A DNA stretch of 14,494 nucleotides from Sphingomonadales bacterium (GCA_004292705.1 RDXA01000429.1:1-14494); one strand, 5' to 3'. Counted from the first letter of the stretch, positions 1-7,077 are shown. The notes: generated by a model from the letters alone, not told the origin. Program-made: numbers and translations.

Positions 1-307
1 CCTTGGTGTTACCGGGGCGCTGATCTGCCGTAATGATCTCTACCTCCAGCTGATCGAAGGGCCGACCGATGCGATTGATGGGCTGTACGCCAGCATCGAG
101 GCCGATGATCGCCACTTCGACGTGCGGCTGCTCTTGTCCGAACCGATGGGCGAGCGGCTGTTCCCGGCCTGGGCGATGCTCGATGATCAGGCACCCTCGC
201 TGTTCTGGTCGGCGGCAGATGTTGCCGCAGGCGCGCTTGAGGCGGCGAGCGCGGATGAACTGCGCGCGCCGTTTGTCCGGCTGAGTGCAGCCCATCCGGG
301 CGGCTGA
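1..307 (+). CDS. BLUF-domain blue-light sensor, 5'-truncated by window edge
   Basis: The frame is open from the first bases to a TGA at 305-307 and gives the last ~101 residues of a small protein. The visible part matches the middle and end of a BLUF (sensor of blue light using FAD) domain: GVTGALICRNDLYLQLIEGP fits the beta-strand/turn that in the family reads roughly 'ITGxLLYxxGxFLQxLEG', and FPAWAM near residue 60 fits the conserved F-x-x-W-x-M strand that follows the 'RLLLSEPMGERLFPAW' segment. The N-terminal strand carrying the flavin-contacting Tyr and Gln lies outside the window. No output domain follows, so it is probably a short single-domain BLUF protein acting through a partner. 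Its stop codon directly abuts the stop of ribE on the other strand, with no intergenic bases. Family call is firm; the signalling target is unknown. Confidence 0.85.
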   Translation, partial: LGVTGALICRNDLYLQLIEGPTDAIDGLYASIEADDRHFDVRLLLSEPMGERLFPAWAMLDDQAPSLFWSAADVAAGALEAASADELRAPFVRLSAAHPGG

Positions 308-931
308 TTATCGCGCTGCGGCGAGGCTCTGCATCCGCTTGAGGTAGCGGGCCAGCACATCGATTTCGAGGTTGACCCGGTCGCCCTCGGTCAGCTGTCC
401 CAGCGTGGTGACAGCGGCGGTGTGGGGGATGATGTTCAGCAGGAAATCGCAGGTGCGATCCTCGCGGTCGCGCACATCGTTGACAGTCAGCGACACGCCA
501 TTGACCGTGATCGATCCCTTTTCGGCGATGAACGGCGCCATCTCGGCGCGCGCGCGGATCGCCACGTGCCAGCTGTCACCTTCGCGCGCGACCTTCACCA
601 CCTCGCCGACCGAGTCCACGTGGCCGGTGACAATGTGCCCGCCGAGCTCGTCGCCGAGGCGCAGCGAGGGTTCGAGGTTGAGCGATGCGCCGGCCGTCCA
701 CATCCCCGGCACGGTGCGGCTGACGGTCTCGCCCGAAAGGTCGACATCGAACCATGCATCGCCCGCCGTGCCGCCGCGCTCGACCACCGTCAGGCACACG
801 CCCGAGCACGCGATCGACGCGCCAATGTCGATCCGTGCCGGGTCCATCGGCGCCGTGATGCGCAGCCGCAGATCGCCGCGCTGCTCGGCGGCGGCGATGG
901 TGCCGATGGCGGTGACGATGCCGGTGAACAT
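308..931 (-). CDS. ribE: Riboflavin synthase, alpha subunit
   Basis: Predicted 207-residue riboflavin synthase, which dismutates two 6,7-dimethyl-8-ribityllumazine molecules to riboflavin, the last step of riboflavin synthesis in the cytosol. It begins with the classic MFTGIVTAIG and has the family's two tandem lumazine-binding barrels: the first, about residues 1-97, contains CSGVCLTVV; the second, about 98-190, contains GGHIVTGHVDSVG and its equivalent motif GSITVNGVSLTVN. Length is normal. The ATG at 929-931 is preceded by an AGGAG Shine-Dalgarno (942-946) ten bases upstream, directly after the ribD stop. It is the last gene of the minus-strand run, 15 bases after ribD, with which it shares the pathway. 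Its TAA stop abuts the BLUF gene's stop from the opposite strand. Some genomes call this gene ribC. Confidence 0.97.
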   Translation of the reverse strand: MFTGIVTAIGTIAAAEQRGDLRLRITAPMDPARIDIGASIACSGVCLTVVERGGTAGDAWFDVDLSGETVSRTVPGMWTAGASLNLEPSLRLGDELGGHIVTGHVDSVGEVVKVAREGDSWHVAIRARAEMAPFIAEKGSITVNGVSLTVNDVRDREDRTCDFLLNIIPHTAAVTTLGQLTEGDRVNLEIDVLARYLKRMQSLAAAR

Positions 932-941
932 GGGTCGGGCG

Positions 942-946
942 CTCCT
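942..946 (-). promoter_or_regulatory. Shine-Dalgarno site of ribE
   Basis: On the minus strand AGGAG lies ten bases before the ribE ATG and immediately after the ribD stop codon. It is the clearest ribosome-binding site in the minus-strand run and supports the chosen ribE start. Confidence 0.6.
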
Positions 947-1927
947 CTAACTGTCTCGGATGCGCAGATAGGCGGCGAAACTGTCGCTGCCAAGCTGGCG
1001 GCGCTCGCTCATGCGCCAGCGGCCATGCGCGTCAGCCAGATTGGCAAGACCCAGCGCGGCCAGCGCCCGCCGACCATCGCCGATCAGGATGGGCGCAGTG
1101 TAGAGGTGGAGTTCGTCGACAAGGTCGGCGGCGAGGAAGGCGGCTGCGGTTTCGGCCCCGCCTTCGACATAGAGTTGGAGCACGCCGTCAAGTCCGGCGA
1201 TGGCCTCCGGCGCAGCAATGGCGGTGACGCCCGGCACAGGTGCGGCCCCGCGCGTCAGCACCACCCGCTGCGGCGAACGCGCCTCCAGGCCCGGCAGCCG
1301 CACATCGAGCCGCGGGCTGTCGGCGCGCCAGGTGCCACCACCGACGAGGATTGCGTCATTGCGCGCGCGCTGGGCATGGACATGGGCGCGTGCGGTTTCC
1401 CCGGTGATCCACTGGCTGGTGCCATCGGCAAGCGCAATGCAGCCGTCGAGAGACATCGCCAGCTTCAGCGTCACCCACGGGCGGCCAAGTCGCTGGCGGA
1501 TCAGGAACCCGGAAAGGCTGGCGGCTGAGGCGGGGTCGTCCAGCAGCCGGGTTGCGATCCCGGCCGCGCGTAACCGGGCGATCCCCGCACCCGCCGTGCG
1601 CGGGTCAGGGTCAAGCTGGCCAATCACGATCCGGCCCGGGCGTGCGGTGCTGAGCAGATCGGCGCAGGCCGGGCCGCGGTCCGAGCGGTGCGCGCAAGGC
1701 TCAAGCGTGACATAAAGCACCGCTTCGGCCAGCACGTCGGGCGCGAGGCCCGCCAACGCCTCGGCCTCGGCATGAGGTCGCCCGCCCGCTTGCGTCCAGC
1801 CGCGCGCGATCATCCGGCCCTTTTGCACCACCAGCGCGGCGACGCCCGGATTGGGGCGGGCCAGCGGACGCGCACGCAAAGCCAGCCGCGCGGCGGCAGC
1901 CATCCATTGGTGATCCGACGGGAGCAA
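947..1927 (-). CDS. ribD: Bifunctional RibD: pyrimidine deaminase / 5-amino-6-(5-phosphoribosylamino)uracil reductase
   Basis: A 326-residue two-domain riboflavin-pathway enzyme that deaminates and then reduces the GTP-derived pyrimidine. The N-terminal cytidine-deaminase-like domain carries the zinc site: HAE at residues 52-54 (catalytic Glu54), PCAH with Cys78, and GPAC with Cys88. The C-terminal reductase domain starts around residue 148 (WVTLKLAMSLDG) and has the NADPH-site region DAILVGGGTWRADSP and a VEGGAETAAAF turn. The start is a TTG at 1925-1927. I prefer it to the ATG at 1901-1903 because the eight extra residues (MLPSDHQW) give the short leader before the first helix that E. coli RibD has. 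It begins 8 bases after the upstream coiled-coil gene and ends 15 bases before ribE, so cotranscription is likely. No FMN-riboswitch-like leader was seen. Confidence 0.95.
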   Translation of the reverse strand: MLPSDHQWMAAAARLALRARPLARPNPGVAALVVQKGRMIARGWTQAGGRPHAEAEALAGLAPDVLAEAVLYVTLEPCAHRSDRGPACADLLSTARPGRIVIGQLDPDPRTAGAGIARLRAAGIATRLLDDPASAASLSGFLIRQRLGRPWVTLKLAMSLDGCIALADGTSQWITGETARAHVHAQRARNDAILVGGGTWRADSPRLDVRLPGLEARSPQRVVLTRGAAPVPGVTAIAAPEAIAGLDGVLQLYVEGGAETAAAFLAADLVDELHLYTAPILIGDGRRALAALGLANLADAHGRWRMSERRQLGSDSFAAYLRIRDS

Positions 1928-1935
1928 GCTTGCCG

Positions 1936-2388
1936 CTATTGCCCGGTGCTTTCGCTGGCGCTGCGCTGCAAGGCCTGTTCGCGGCGCTTGGCGGCGGCCG
2001 CTTCCTCGGCGGCGCGCTCGGCCTCGGCCTTGCGCTCGATTGCCTCGACATCCATGCCGGCCGCCTTGCCGAGCGCCTTGTAGATGTTGCGCTTGGCCTC
2101 GGCGATGCGGGCTTCCTCGGCGGCGCGCAGGTCCTTGATCTGCTGGTTGGCGAGGTTTTCGGCGATGATCTCGGCGTCGCTCCGCGCGGAATCCAGCGTG
2201 GAGATATAGGTCACTTTCGGACGCTCGGGCTCGCCATAGGATGTGCTGTTCAAGCCCCAGTAAAGCATCGCCGCGACCGGCAGCATCGAAAGCGCCAGGA
2301 ACGGCCAGCGATAGGGCTGGGGCCGACGGATCTCGTTCCAGAAATCAGCGAGGCCGTGGCCGGGGTTGAAGCGTGACTTGGACAGCAT
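1936..2388 (-). CDS. Hypothetical one-pass membrane protein with cytosol- or periplasm-facing coiled coil
   Basis: A 150-residue protein of no recognised family. A short polar N-terminus (residues 1-27, containing FWNEIRRPQPYRW) leads into one hydrophobic segment at about residues 28-46 (PFLALSMLPVAAMLYWGLN). A linker with GEPERPKVTYISTLDSARSD follows, then a long charged, Ala/Glu/Arg-rich region from about residue 75 to 142 that should form a helical coiled coil. The positive residues before the membrane segment suggest N-in, C-out topology, placing the coiled coil in the periplasm; this is inference. It lies between the YgjP-like peptidase gene (44-base gap) and ribD (8-base gap), so it is probably expressed with ribD. 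Its own promoter may lie in the upstream gap. The coding frame is supported by its fit between neighbours and its ATG start. Confidence 0.8.
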   Translation of the reverse strand: MLSKSRFNPGHGLADFWNEIRRPQPYRWPFLALSMLPVAAMLYWGLNSTSYGEPERPKVTYISTLDSARSDAEIIAENLANQQIKDLRAAEEARIAEAKRNIYKALGKAAGMDVEAIERKAEAERAAEEAAAAKRREQALQRSASESTGQ

Positions 2389-2394
2389 CAGGGG

Positions 2395-2423
2395 AATATA
2401 GAGGCAGGAGACAGGATGGCCAA
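2395..2423 (-). promoter_or_regulatory. Candidate promoter before the coiled-coil/ribD/ribE genes
   Basis: Read on the minus strand, TTGGCC (2418-2423) and TATATT (2395-2400) are separated by exactly 17 bases, in the short gap between the peptidase gene stop and the next ATG at 2388. The -10 is strong, the -35 moderate. Initiation 6-7 bases downstream would fall at or next to the ATG, giving a leaderless transcript, and no Shine-Dalgarno is visible there. It would let ribD and ribE be transcribed separately from the upstream genes. Confidence 0.4.
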
Positions 2424-2432
2424 GGGCTCACC

Positions 2433-3167
2433 TCAGCCGAAGGCGGCGTAGAGCCCGCGGCCATGTTCCTTCAGCCAGCGATCGGCTGCTGCAATCTCGC
2501 CTTCGAAGATCTCGGCGAGCAGTGCGTGGAAGGCGGGCGAGTGGTCGAAGTGCACGAGATGCGCGACTTCGTGGGCGACCACTGACCGGCGCACGAAATC
2601 GGGGGCCTGCACCAGCCGCCAGTTGATGCGGATGCGGCTTTTGTCAGAGCAGGAGCCCCAACGGCGCTGTGCCCGGGTAAGGCCCAGCGGCACCGGTTCG
2701 ATTCCGGCCGCCGCGCAGTAATCGTGCATGTCGCCTTCGGCCAACGCGAGGGCCTCGGTCTCGAGCCAGCGCCTGAGCCGCGTTTCCAAGCCCGCTTGCG
2801 GCCCGCCGATGCGCAGTGCTTCGCCCACAAGCGCAGGGCGGCGCGGTGCGCGTGCGTCCCATGCGAGCTTCAGCGCCCGCCCGCGATAGCGAACCTCGCC
2901 CCCCGGCTCGGGCTGCGCGCGCTTGGGCAGTTTGGCGCGCTGTTCGGCCAGCCAGCCCGCGCGTGCATGGGCAAAGGCGATCGCCTCGCGCCCCTCGGCC
3001 CAGGCGGGCAGGCTGATGCGCACCTCCGAACCGTCAGGCGCCAGCCGCAGCGTCAGCCGCCGTGCGCGTCGGAGCCGCTTGAGCACGATGGGCACCAAGG
3101 TGCCGTCAAGATCGATCTCGGGATCGAGTGCCCCGGTGCCCGCGGCGCTTCGCAGCCAGTCGATCAT
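2433..3167 (-). CDS. YgjP-like zinc metallopeptidase (M48-type, DUF45/SprT-like)
   Basis: A 244-residue protein with the YgjP/WLM-type metallopeptidase layout. An N-terminal half of beta strands (residues ~20-110, including RRARRLTLRLAPDGSEVRIS) is followed by the helical catalytic half. The family signature LTRAQRRWGSCSDKSRIRIN at residues 163-182 precedes the zinc motif HEVAH at 199-203, with Glu200 as the presumed catalytic base. A third ligand candidate is His209 in HFDHSPAFH. No signal peptide or membrane segment is seen, so it is probably cytosolic. The natural substrate of this family is not established. Its ATG overlaps the stop of the upstream Cys-cluster gene in an ATGA (3164-3167), indicating translational coupling. 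Confidence 0.9.
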   Translation of the reverse strand: MIDWLRSAAGTGALDPEIDLDGTLVPIVLKRLRRARRLTLRLAPDGSEVRISLPAWAEGREAIAFAHARAGWLAEQRAKLPKRAQPEPGGEVRYRGRALKLAWDARAPRRPALVGEALRIGGPQAGLETRLRRWLETEALALAEGDMHDYCAAAGIEPVPLGLTRAQRRWGSCSDKSRIRINWRLVQAPDFVRRSVVAHEVAHLVHFDHSPAFHALLAEIFEGEIAAADRWLKEHGRGLYAAFG

Positions 3168-3652
3168 GCGTCCCTGTCTTTCACCGAGACATCATCCTCC
3201 CAGTCACGACGCGGTACCGGCCACTCGGTGATGTGATGCTCAAGCGGCCCGGCATCGACCTCGCTTACCACCCGGCCGATCACCGAAACGCCCGCACGCC
3301 GCACCGCGTCGCGGTCGCCCGCGATCAGGTAATGCCAGCCCGGCAGCGGTCGCCCGTCGGCGCGCAGCCGGTAAGCGCAGGTCGCCGGGAGCCAGCTTAC
3401 CTGCTCGACAATCCGCAAGGTCAGCCGCAGACAATCGGGGACGAAGGCCTTGCGGTTGCGGTAATCGCTGCACTTAGCTGTGCCGGTGTCGAGCAGGCGG
3501 CAGGCGATGTTGGTATCAACCACATCGCCGGTGTCCTCGTCCTCCAGCTTGTGCAGGCAGCAGCGCCCGCAACCGTCGCACAGCGCCTCCCACTCGGGGC
3601 GTGACAACTCGCCCAGAGGCAGCTCCCAGAAGCGATCCCTCAACTCACCCAT
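3164..3652 (-). CDS. YcgN/UPF0260-family cysteine-cluster protein
   Basis: A 162-residue cytosolic protein of the YcgN-type (UPF0260, zinc/iron-chelating Cys-cluster) family. The defining N-terminal cluster CDGCGRCCLHKLED provides Cys25, Cys28, Cys31 and Cys32. Further conserved-looking cysteines are at 51, 61 and 74 (IACRLLD, KCSDYRNR, VPDCLRL), and the WLPATCAYRL and GWHYLI segments are typical of the family. The cysteines probably bind a metal or iron-sulfur centre; the molecular function of the family is not known. The start ATG lies 13 bases inside the end of the SCO gene, and the stop overlaps the start of the peptidase gene by four bases, so all three genes are likely one transcript. 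Confidence 0.92.
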   Translation of the reverse strand: MGELRDRFWELPLGELSRPEWEALCDGCGRCCLHKLEDEDTGDVVDTNIACRLLDTGTAKCSDYRNRKAFVPDCLRLTLRIVEQVSWLPATCAYRLRADGRPLPGWHYLIAGDRDAVRRAGVSVIGRVVSEVDAGPLEHHITEWPVPRRDWEDDVSVKDRDA

Positions 3653-4254
3653 CGGTCCAGTTCCGCAGCCACGGCCTCGCCGCCCTTGTCGGTCGGCAGA
3701 GTGGCGATCGGCGCGCCATCGGGGCCGAACAGGTAGGTGACGTTGGAATGATCAACCAGATAGCCGCCGCCGGGTGCCGCCTCGCCCTTCTGGTAGAACA
3801 CCTTGAAGGCCTTCGCGGCAGCGGCGATCTGGTCGGGCGTGCCGGTCAGACCGATGATGTCGGGCGAGAAGGCTGCGGTGAATTCGCCCACCACGGCCCG
3901 CGTATCGCGTTCGGGATCGATGGTGATGAAGATCGGCACGATCTGCGCGGCCTTGGCCGGGTCCTTGGCCTTCAGCACCTTGAGCCCCTGCGCCACGCGC
4001 TGCATATCCGTGGGGCAGATATCAGGGCAGAAGGCATAACCGAAATAGACGACGCGATATTTGCCGGCAAAGTCCCCCCAGCGCACGGTTTCGCCCTTGC
4101 TGTTGGTGAGGGCAAAGTCCCCCCCGATCGCCGCGCCGGCCAAAGGCGGCTCCTCGGCAGGCGCGGTGACAGCGCCGCATCCGGCCAGCGCCAGCCCCAG
4201 CGCGGCGGCAATTGCGATGGAGCGGTGCGGGGAAGACTTGTTGATGCGGTTCAT
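3640..4254 (-). CDS. SCO1/SenC-type copper chaperone lipoprotein for cytochrome oxidase assembly
   Basis: A 204-residue SCO-family protein. The N-terminus has a basic start, a hydrophobic run and the lipobox LAGC with Cys26, so it should be a periplasmic protein anchored by lipid in the inner membrane. The thioredoxin-like domain spans about residues 40-200 and has the copper-binding CPDIC motif (Cys76, Cys80) inside YFGYAFCPDICPTD, and the partner His169 in YLVDHSN. These three residues define working SCO proteins, which deliver copper to the CuA site of cytochrome c oxidase subunit II or reduce its cysteines. It is the first gene of the minus-strand run and is divergent from the ankyrin gene across 100 bases. 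A role in general thiol or copper homeostasis is the alternative. Confidence 0.95.
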   Translation of the reverse strand: MNRINKSSPHRSIAIAAALGLALAGCGAVTAPAEEPPLAGAAIGGDFALTNSKGETVRWGDFAGKYRVVYFGYAFCPDICPTDMQRVAQGLKVLKAKDPAKAAQIVPIFITIDPERDTRAVVGEFTAAFSPDIIGLTGTPDQIAAAAKAFKVFYQKGEAAPGGGYLVDHSNVTYLFGPDGAPIATLPTDKGGEAVAAELDRWVS

Positions 4255-4319
4255 GCTCTGCTAACTGGTCACTGGAGTATGGGGCCAAAGTCAGACGAAT
4301 ATGCCTGACCCGCGCCCGG

Positions 4320-4345
4320 CACATCGCCCTATCCGGGACGATGTG
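4320..4345 (+). promoter_or_regulatory. Inverted repeat in the SCO/ankyrin divergent gap
   Basis: CACATCG (4320-4326) and CGATGTG (4339-4345) are perfect inverted copies around a 12-base centre that can pair further (CCC with GGG, one-base bulge). It ends 9 bases before the ankyrin ATG. It could be a dimeric regulator's operator or an RNA hairpin limiting ribosome access; no T-run follows, so a terminator is unlikely. Confidence 0.4.
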
Positions 4346-4354
4346 TGACAGGTA

Positions 4355-5002
4355 ATGCGAAAGGATCAAACCTTGGCTCTCGATGTTTTGCGCAAGTTAG
4401 GGCTTCGCCCTGCGATTGCCAGTGCCATTGCGCTTGCCTTGGCTGTTCCAGCCGCCGCCCAGTTCCAGTCCGAAGGCTATCAGTTCCTTGAAGCGGTCAA
4501 GGAGCGTGACGGGGACAAGGCGACCGATATGCTCAGCAAGCCCGGCACCCAGATCGTCAACAGCCGCGATCTCACCAGCGGCGACACGGGCCTGCATATC
4601 GCCGTGGCGCGCAGTGATCTCCTGTGGGTGCGCTTTCTGCTCCAGCGCGGGGGCGATCCCAATATCCGCAACAAGAAGGGCCTGACCCCGCTCCAGTTCG
4701 CGACGGCGCTGGGCTTTACCGACGGGGTCGAGGCGCTGATCAAGGGCGGGGCAAGCATCAATGTCGCCGACCAGACGGGCGAGACGCCGCTGATTGCCGC
4801 CGTCCATGCGCGCAATGTGCCACTGGTGCGGCTGTTGCTGGAAAAGGGTGCTGATCCGGACCGCAACGACAACTCGGGCCGCTCGGCGCGCAACTATGTC
4901 GAGCTGATGAACAGCAACACGCTGATGAAACAGGAATTCGACAACGCCGACAAGAAGCGTGCCGAGGCGGGAACCAAGCGCGATTACGGGCCTTCCTTCT
5001 GA
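4355..5002 (+). CDS. Exported ankyrin-repeat protein
   Basis: A 215-residue protein. Residues 1-35 look like a Sec signal peptide (basic start, hydrophobic core around IASAIALALAVP, likely cleavage after AAA before QFQSEG), which would place it in the periplasm. Residues ~38-70 form a helical cap region. Three ankyrin repeats follow: about 77-105 (GDTGLHIAVARSDLLWVRFL), 108-138 (KGLTPLQFATALG) and 140-171 (GETPLIAAVHARNVPLVRLL), then a partial fourth. The charged tail ends in KRDYGPSF. Ankyrin repeats bind proteins; the partner is unknown. COQ9 starts one base after its stop, so the two are probably cotranscribed. The ATG overlaps the stop of a four-codon reading frame (4341-4355) in a TAATG arrangement. 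Confidence 0.88.
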   Translation: MRKDQTLALDVLRKLGLRPAIASAIALALAVPAAAQFQSEGYQFLEAVKERDGDKATDMLSKPGTQIVNSRDLTSGDTGLHIAVARSDLLWVRFLLQRGGDPNIRNKKGLTPLQFATALGFTDGVEALIKGGASINVADQTGETPLIAAVHARNVPLVRLLLEKGADPDRNDNSGRSARNYVELMNSNTLMKQEFDNADKKRAEAGTKRDYGPSF

Positions 5003-5003
5003 C

Positions 5004-5666
5004 ATGACCGATTTTTCCAATCTGACGCTTGATGAACTGCGCGTCGCACTCGCCCCGGACATTGCCGCTTCCGCGATCTTTGACGGCTGGAACGAAACCG
5101 CGCTGACCGCCGCCGCCGAAATGGCCGGGTGCGATCTCGATATCGCCCGCCTCGCCTTTCCGGGCGCGAAGCCGATGGACATGATCGAGGCGTGGATCAT
5201 GTCGGTCGATCAGGCGATGGAGGCCGAATGGCCCGCCGACCGCCTCGCCACGCTCAAGGTCCGCAAGCGCATCCGCACGCTGGTTGCCTTCCGGCTGGAC
5301 GCGGTCGCACATATCGACGAGGCCGTGCGCCGCGCGCTGGCGGTGATGGCGCAGCCGCAGAATGCGCGCCGCGGGCTGAGGCTGGGCTGGCACTCGGCGG
5401 ACATCATGTGGCGGCTCGCCGGTGACACCGCGACGGATTACAACCACTACACCAAGCGCGCGATCCTCGCGGGCATCTATTCAGCGACGCTGGCCGTGTT
5501 CGTGAATGACGACAGCGAGGGCAAGGCTGACACCCATGCCTTCCTCGACCGGCGGATTGACGGGGTGATGAAGTTCGAGAAGGCCAAGGCGCAATTTCTC
5601 GGGAAAGACCGTGAATTGCCGAGCCTGACGCGCTTTCTCGGGCGGCTGCGCTACCCCGCACGGTAA
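5004..5666 (+). CDS. COQ9-family ubiquinone biosynthesis protein
   Basis: A 220-residue COQ9 homologue. COQ9 proteins have a TetR-like helical fold that binds isoprene lipids and present quinone precursors to the COQ7-type hydroxylase. Recognised segments are the helix-rich N-terminal region (about residues 15-60, FDGWNETALTAAAEMAGCD then ARLAFP) and the C-terminal COQ9 core around residues 118-160: LRLGWHSADIMWRLAGDTAT followed by DYNHYTKRAILAGIYSATLA, which contains the family's most conserved W-x-x-AGD-x-s-x-D-x-N-x-Y-x-K-R pattern. The chosen ATG at 5004 is one base past the ankyrin stop; an in-frame GTG at 4959 would add 15 unconvincing residues inside that gene. A TetR-type regulator is the superficial alternative, but the C-terminal motif argues against it. 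Confidence 0.92.
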   Translation: MTDFSNLTLDELRVALAPDIAASAIFDGWNETALTAAAEMAGCDLDIARLAFPGAKPMDMIEAWIMSVDQAMEAEWPADRLATLKVRKRIRTLVAFRLDAVAHIDEAVRRALAVMAQPQNARRGLRLGWHSADIMWRLAGDTATDYNHYTKRAILAGIYSATLAVFVNDDSEGKADTHAFLDRRIDGVMKFEKAKAQFLGKDRELPSLTRFLGRLRYPAR

Positions 5667-5807
5667 CGGCGCGCGCCTAGCGCATCCGAACTGGTGGATT
5701 ACCCCTGAGCCGCGGTCGCGCAGGCGGCCAACCTTGCCTATTGTCTGTCAAAGATTCGCGGCGCATTCTGCGCGCCGGAGCAAGTGTTTGACGGGAAGGG
5801 TATTTCG

Positions 5808-6329
5808 ATGGCGGGTTCGCTCAACAAGGTCATGCTGATCGGCAATCTCGGGGCCGATCCGGAAATCCGCAGCTTCCAGAACGGTGGCAAGGTCGCCAAT
5901 CTGCGTATCGCCACGTCCGAAACCTGGAAGGACCGCCAGACTGGCGAGCGCAAGGAAAAGACCGAGTGGCACACCGTCGCGATCTTTTCCGAAGGGCTGG
6001 TCAGCGTGGTTGAGCGCTACCTCAAGAAGGGCAGCAAGGTGTTTGTCGAAGGCAAGCTCCAGACCCGCAAGTGGCAGGACCAGAACGGGCAGGACCGTTA
6101 CAGCACCGAAATCGTGATTCAGGGCCTCGGCGGCACGCTGACCATGCTTGATGGCGCGGCTGGCGGTGGCAGTGGCGGCGGCATGGGCGGCGGCAGCGGC
6201 CGTTCGGGCGGCGGCAGCTACGGCGGCGGCGGTGGTGGCTGGGATCAGGGCGGCGGCAGCGGCGGATCGGGCGGCGGTCCGCCTGCGGGCGGCGGCTATG
6301 ACGATCTGGACGACGATATCCCGTTCTGA
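5808..6329 (+). CDS. ssb: Single-stranded DNA-binding protein
   Basis: A 173-residue SSB. The OB-fold DNA-binding domain covers residues ~4-115 and shows the standard LNKVMLIGNLGADPEIR start, the TEWHTVAIF strand and VEGKLQTRKWQD. A very Gly-rich flexible linker occupies about 117-163, and the acidic tail ends in DDDIPF, the tip that recruits DNA repair and replication proteins. It coats single-stranded DNA as a tetramer during replication, recombination and repair. The ATG at 5808 is preceded by GGGAAGGG (5793-5800), a good Shine-Dalgarno at about seven bases; an upstream in-frame GTG at 5784 would add eight residues not found in SSBs. No LexA-type box was seen in the 141 bases upstream. Confidence 0.97.
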   Translation: MAGSLNKVMLIGNLGADPEIRSFQNGGKVANLRIATSETWKDRQTGERKEKTEWHTVAIFSEGLVSVVERYLKKGSKVFVEGKLQTRKWQDQNGQDRYSTEIVIQGLGGTLTMLDGAAGGGSGGGMGGGSGRSGGGSYGGGGGGWDQGGGSGGSGGGPPAGGGYDDLDDDIPF

Positions 6330-6459
6330 CGGCTGCCGCCCGCGCGCCAAGACTTGCCCCATTCCGCTTTCAGGCTCGTCTTGTCCGGTGTTTCATGAGA
6401 AACTCCGCTGCAAGACGCGGGCTTAGCCCTGCAGCATGGCGAGCCGAGGGAGACAAGAC

Positions 6460-7077
6460 ATGATGGGGTTTCTCTGGCTCGTTCTGGCCGCCGCGCAGCC
6501 GGTGTCGCCACCTGCCATCGGCATGGCCGAAACCCCGATCGCCATAACGCCCGAAGGGCCGATAGAGAGCGTGCTGCTTTACCCGGTGTTTCGCGACCCG
6601 TTTGATTGCGGTGAGCATGCTGCGGGCGAACCGGCAATCGCGGGCGATGCCTTGGGGACTGATTGTCAGGTGATGGGCGGCACCACCGGAAAGAATCGCA
6701 GTTTTGCCAAGGCATACCGCACCGATGGCGCGCGCAACGAAGACTGGTATTCGTGGGGTGCCGATGTGCTTGCCCCGGCCGATGGTGTGGTCGTCGGCTA
6801 TCTGCCCAACCCGCGCGTCAATGAACCGGGCACCAAGGGCCGCCCGCCTGCCGGGCTAATTCAGATCCGCCGGGCAGACGGGGTGGTGATCATGTTGGCC
6901 CATCTCACCGATTTTGCCGTCAGGATGGGTGACGAGGTCAAGGCCGGGCAGGTGATCGCCAAGGTTGGCAACAACGGCCCATCCTATGCCCCGCACATCC
7001 ATGTCGGCGCGTCGCGCGGCAGCACGCCGTTGCAAATCCGCTGGGATCAAAAGGCGATGGGCGCGCTGCAGAACTGA
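6460..7077 (+). CDS. M23-like (LytM) peptidase-fold protein, probably secreted, with an altered first zinc motif
   Basis: A 205-residue protein with a short hydrophobic N-terminus (MMGFLWLVLAAAQPV) likely to act as a signal peptide, and an M23/LytM lysostaphin-type fold in the second half: GADVLAPADGVVVGYL (100-115), a GLIQI...VVIMLAHL strand pair (His148), VKAGQVIAKVGNNG and the end motif HIH at 179-181. M23 enzymes cut peptidoglycan cross-bridges with zinc held by H-x-x-x-D and H-x-H. Here Asp102, His179 and His181 are present, but the first ligand position, four before Asp102, is Ser98 instead of His. It may use another ligand or be inactive and scaffolding. Cys50 and Cys69 could form a disulfide. 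The start is supported by GAGGGA (6447-6452) about seven bases upstream. It converges with the DUF177 gene 17 bases away. Confidence 0.85.
   Translation: MMGFLWLVLAAAQPVSPPAIGMAETPIAITPEGPIESVLLYPVFRDPFDCGEHAAGEPAIAGDALGTDCQVMGGTTGKNRSFAKAYRTDGARNEDWYSWGADVLAPADGVVVGYLPNPRVNEPGTKGRPPAGLIQIRRADGVVIMLAHLTDFAVRMGDEVKAGQVIAKVGNNGPSYAPHIHVGASRGSTPLQIRWDQKAMGALQN

Noticed and set aside
422..1528. Long plus-strand open frame opposite ribE and ribD
   Set aside because: It lies antisense to two well-recognised genes, has low-complexity Arg/Ala/His composition and no recognisable domain; it is a GC-rich shadow frame.
1925..2440. FMN riboswitch for the riboflavin genes
   Set aside because: The riboflavin genes are inside an operon with only 8- and 44-base gaps upstream; there is no room for, and no sign of, the conserved FMN-riboswitch fold.
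6348..6459. Three CAAGAC copies and one inverted copy, plus GTTTC-ATGA-GAAAC (6390-6403), between ssb and the M23 gene
   Set aside because: The elements are short and unevenly spaced, and could arise by chance; no regulator is suggested.
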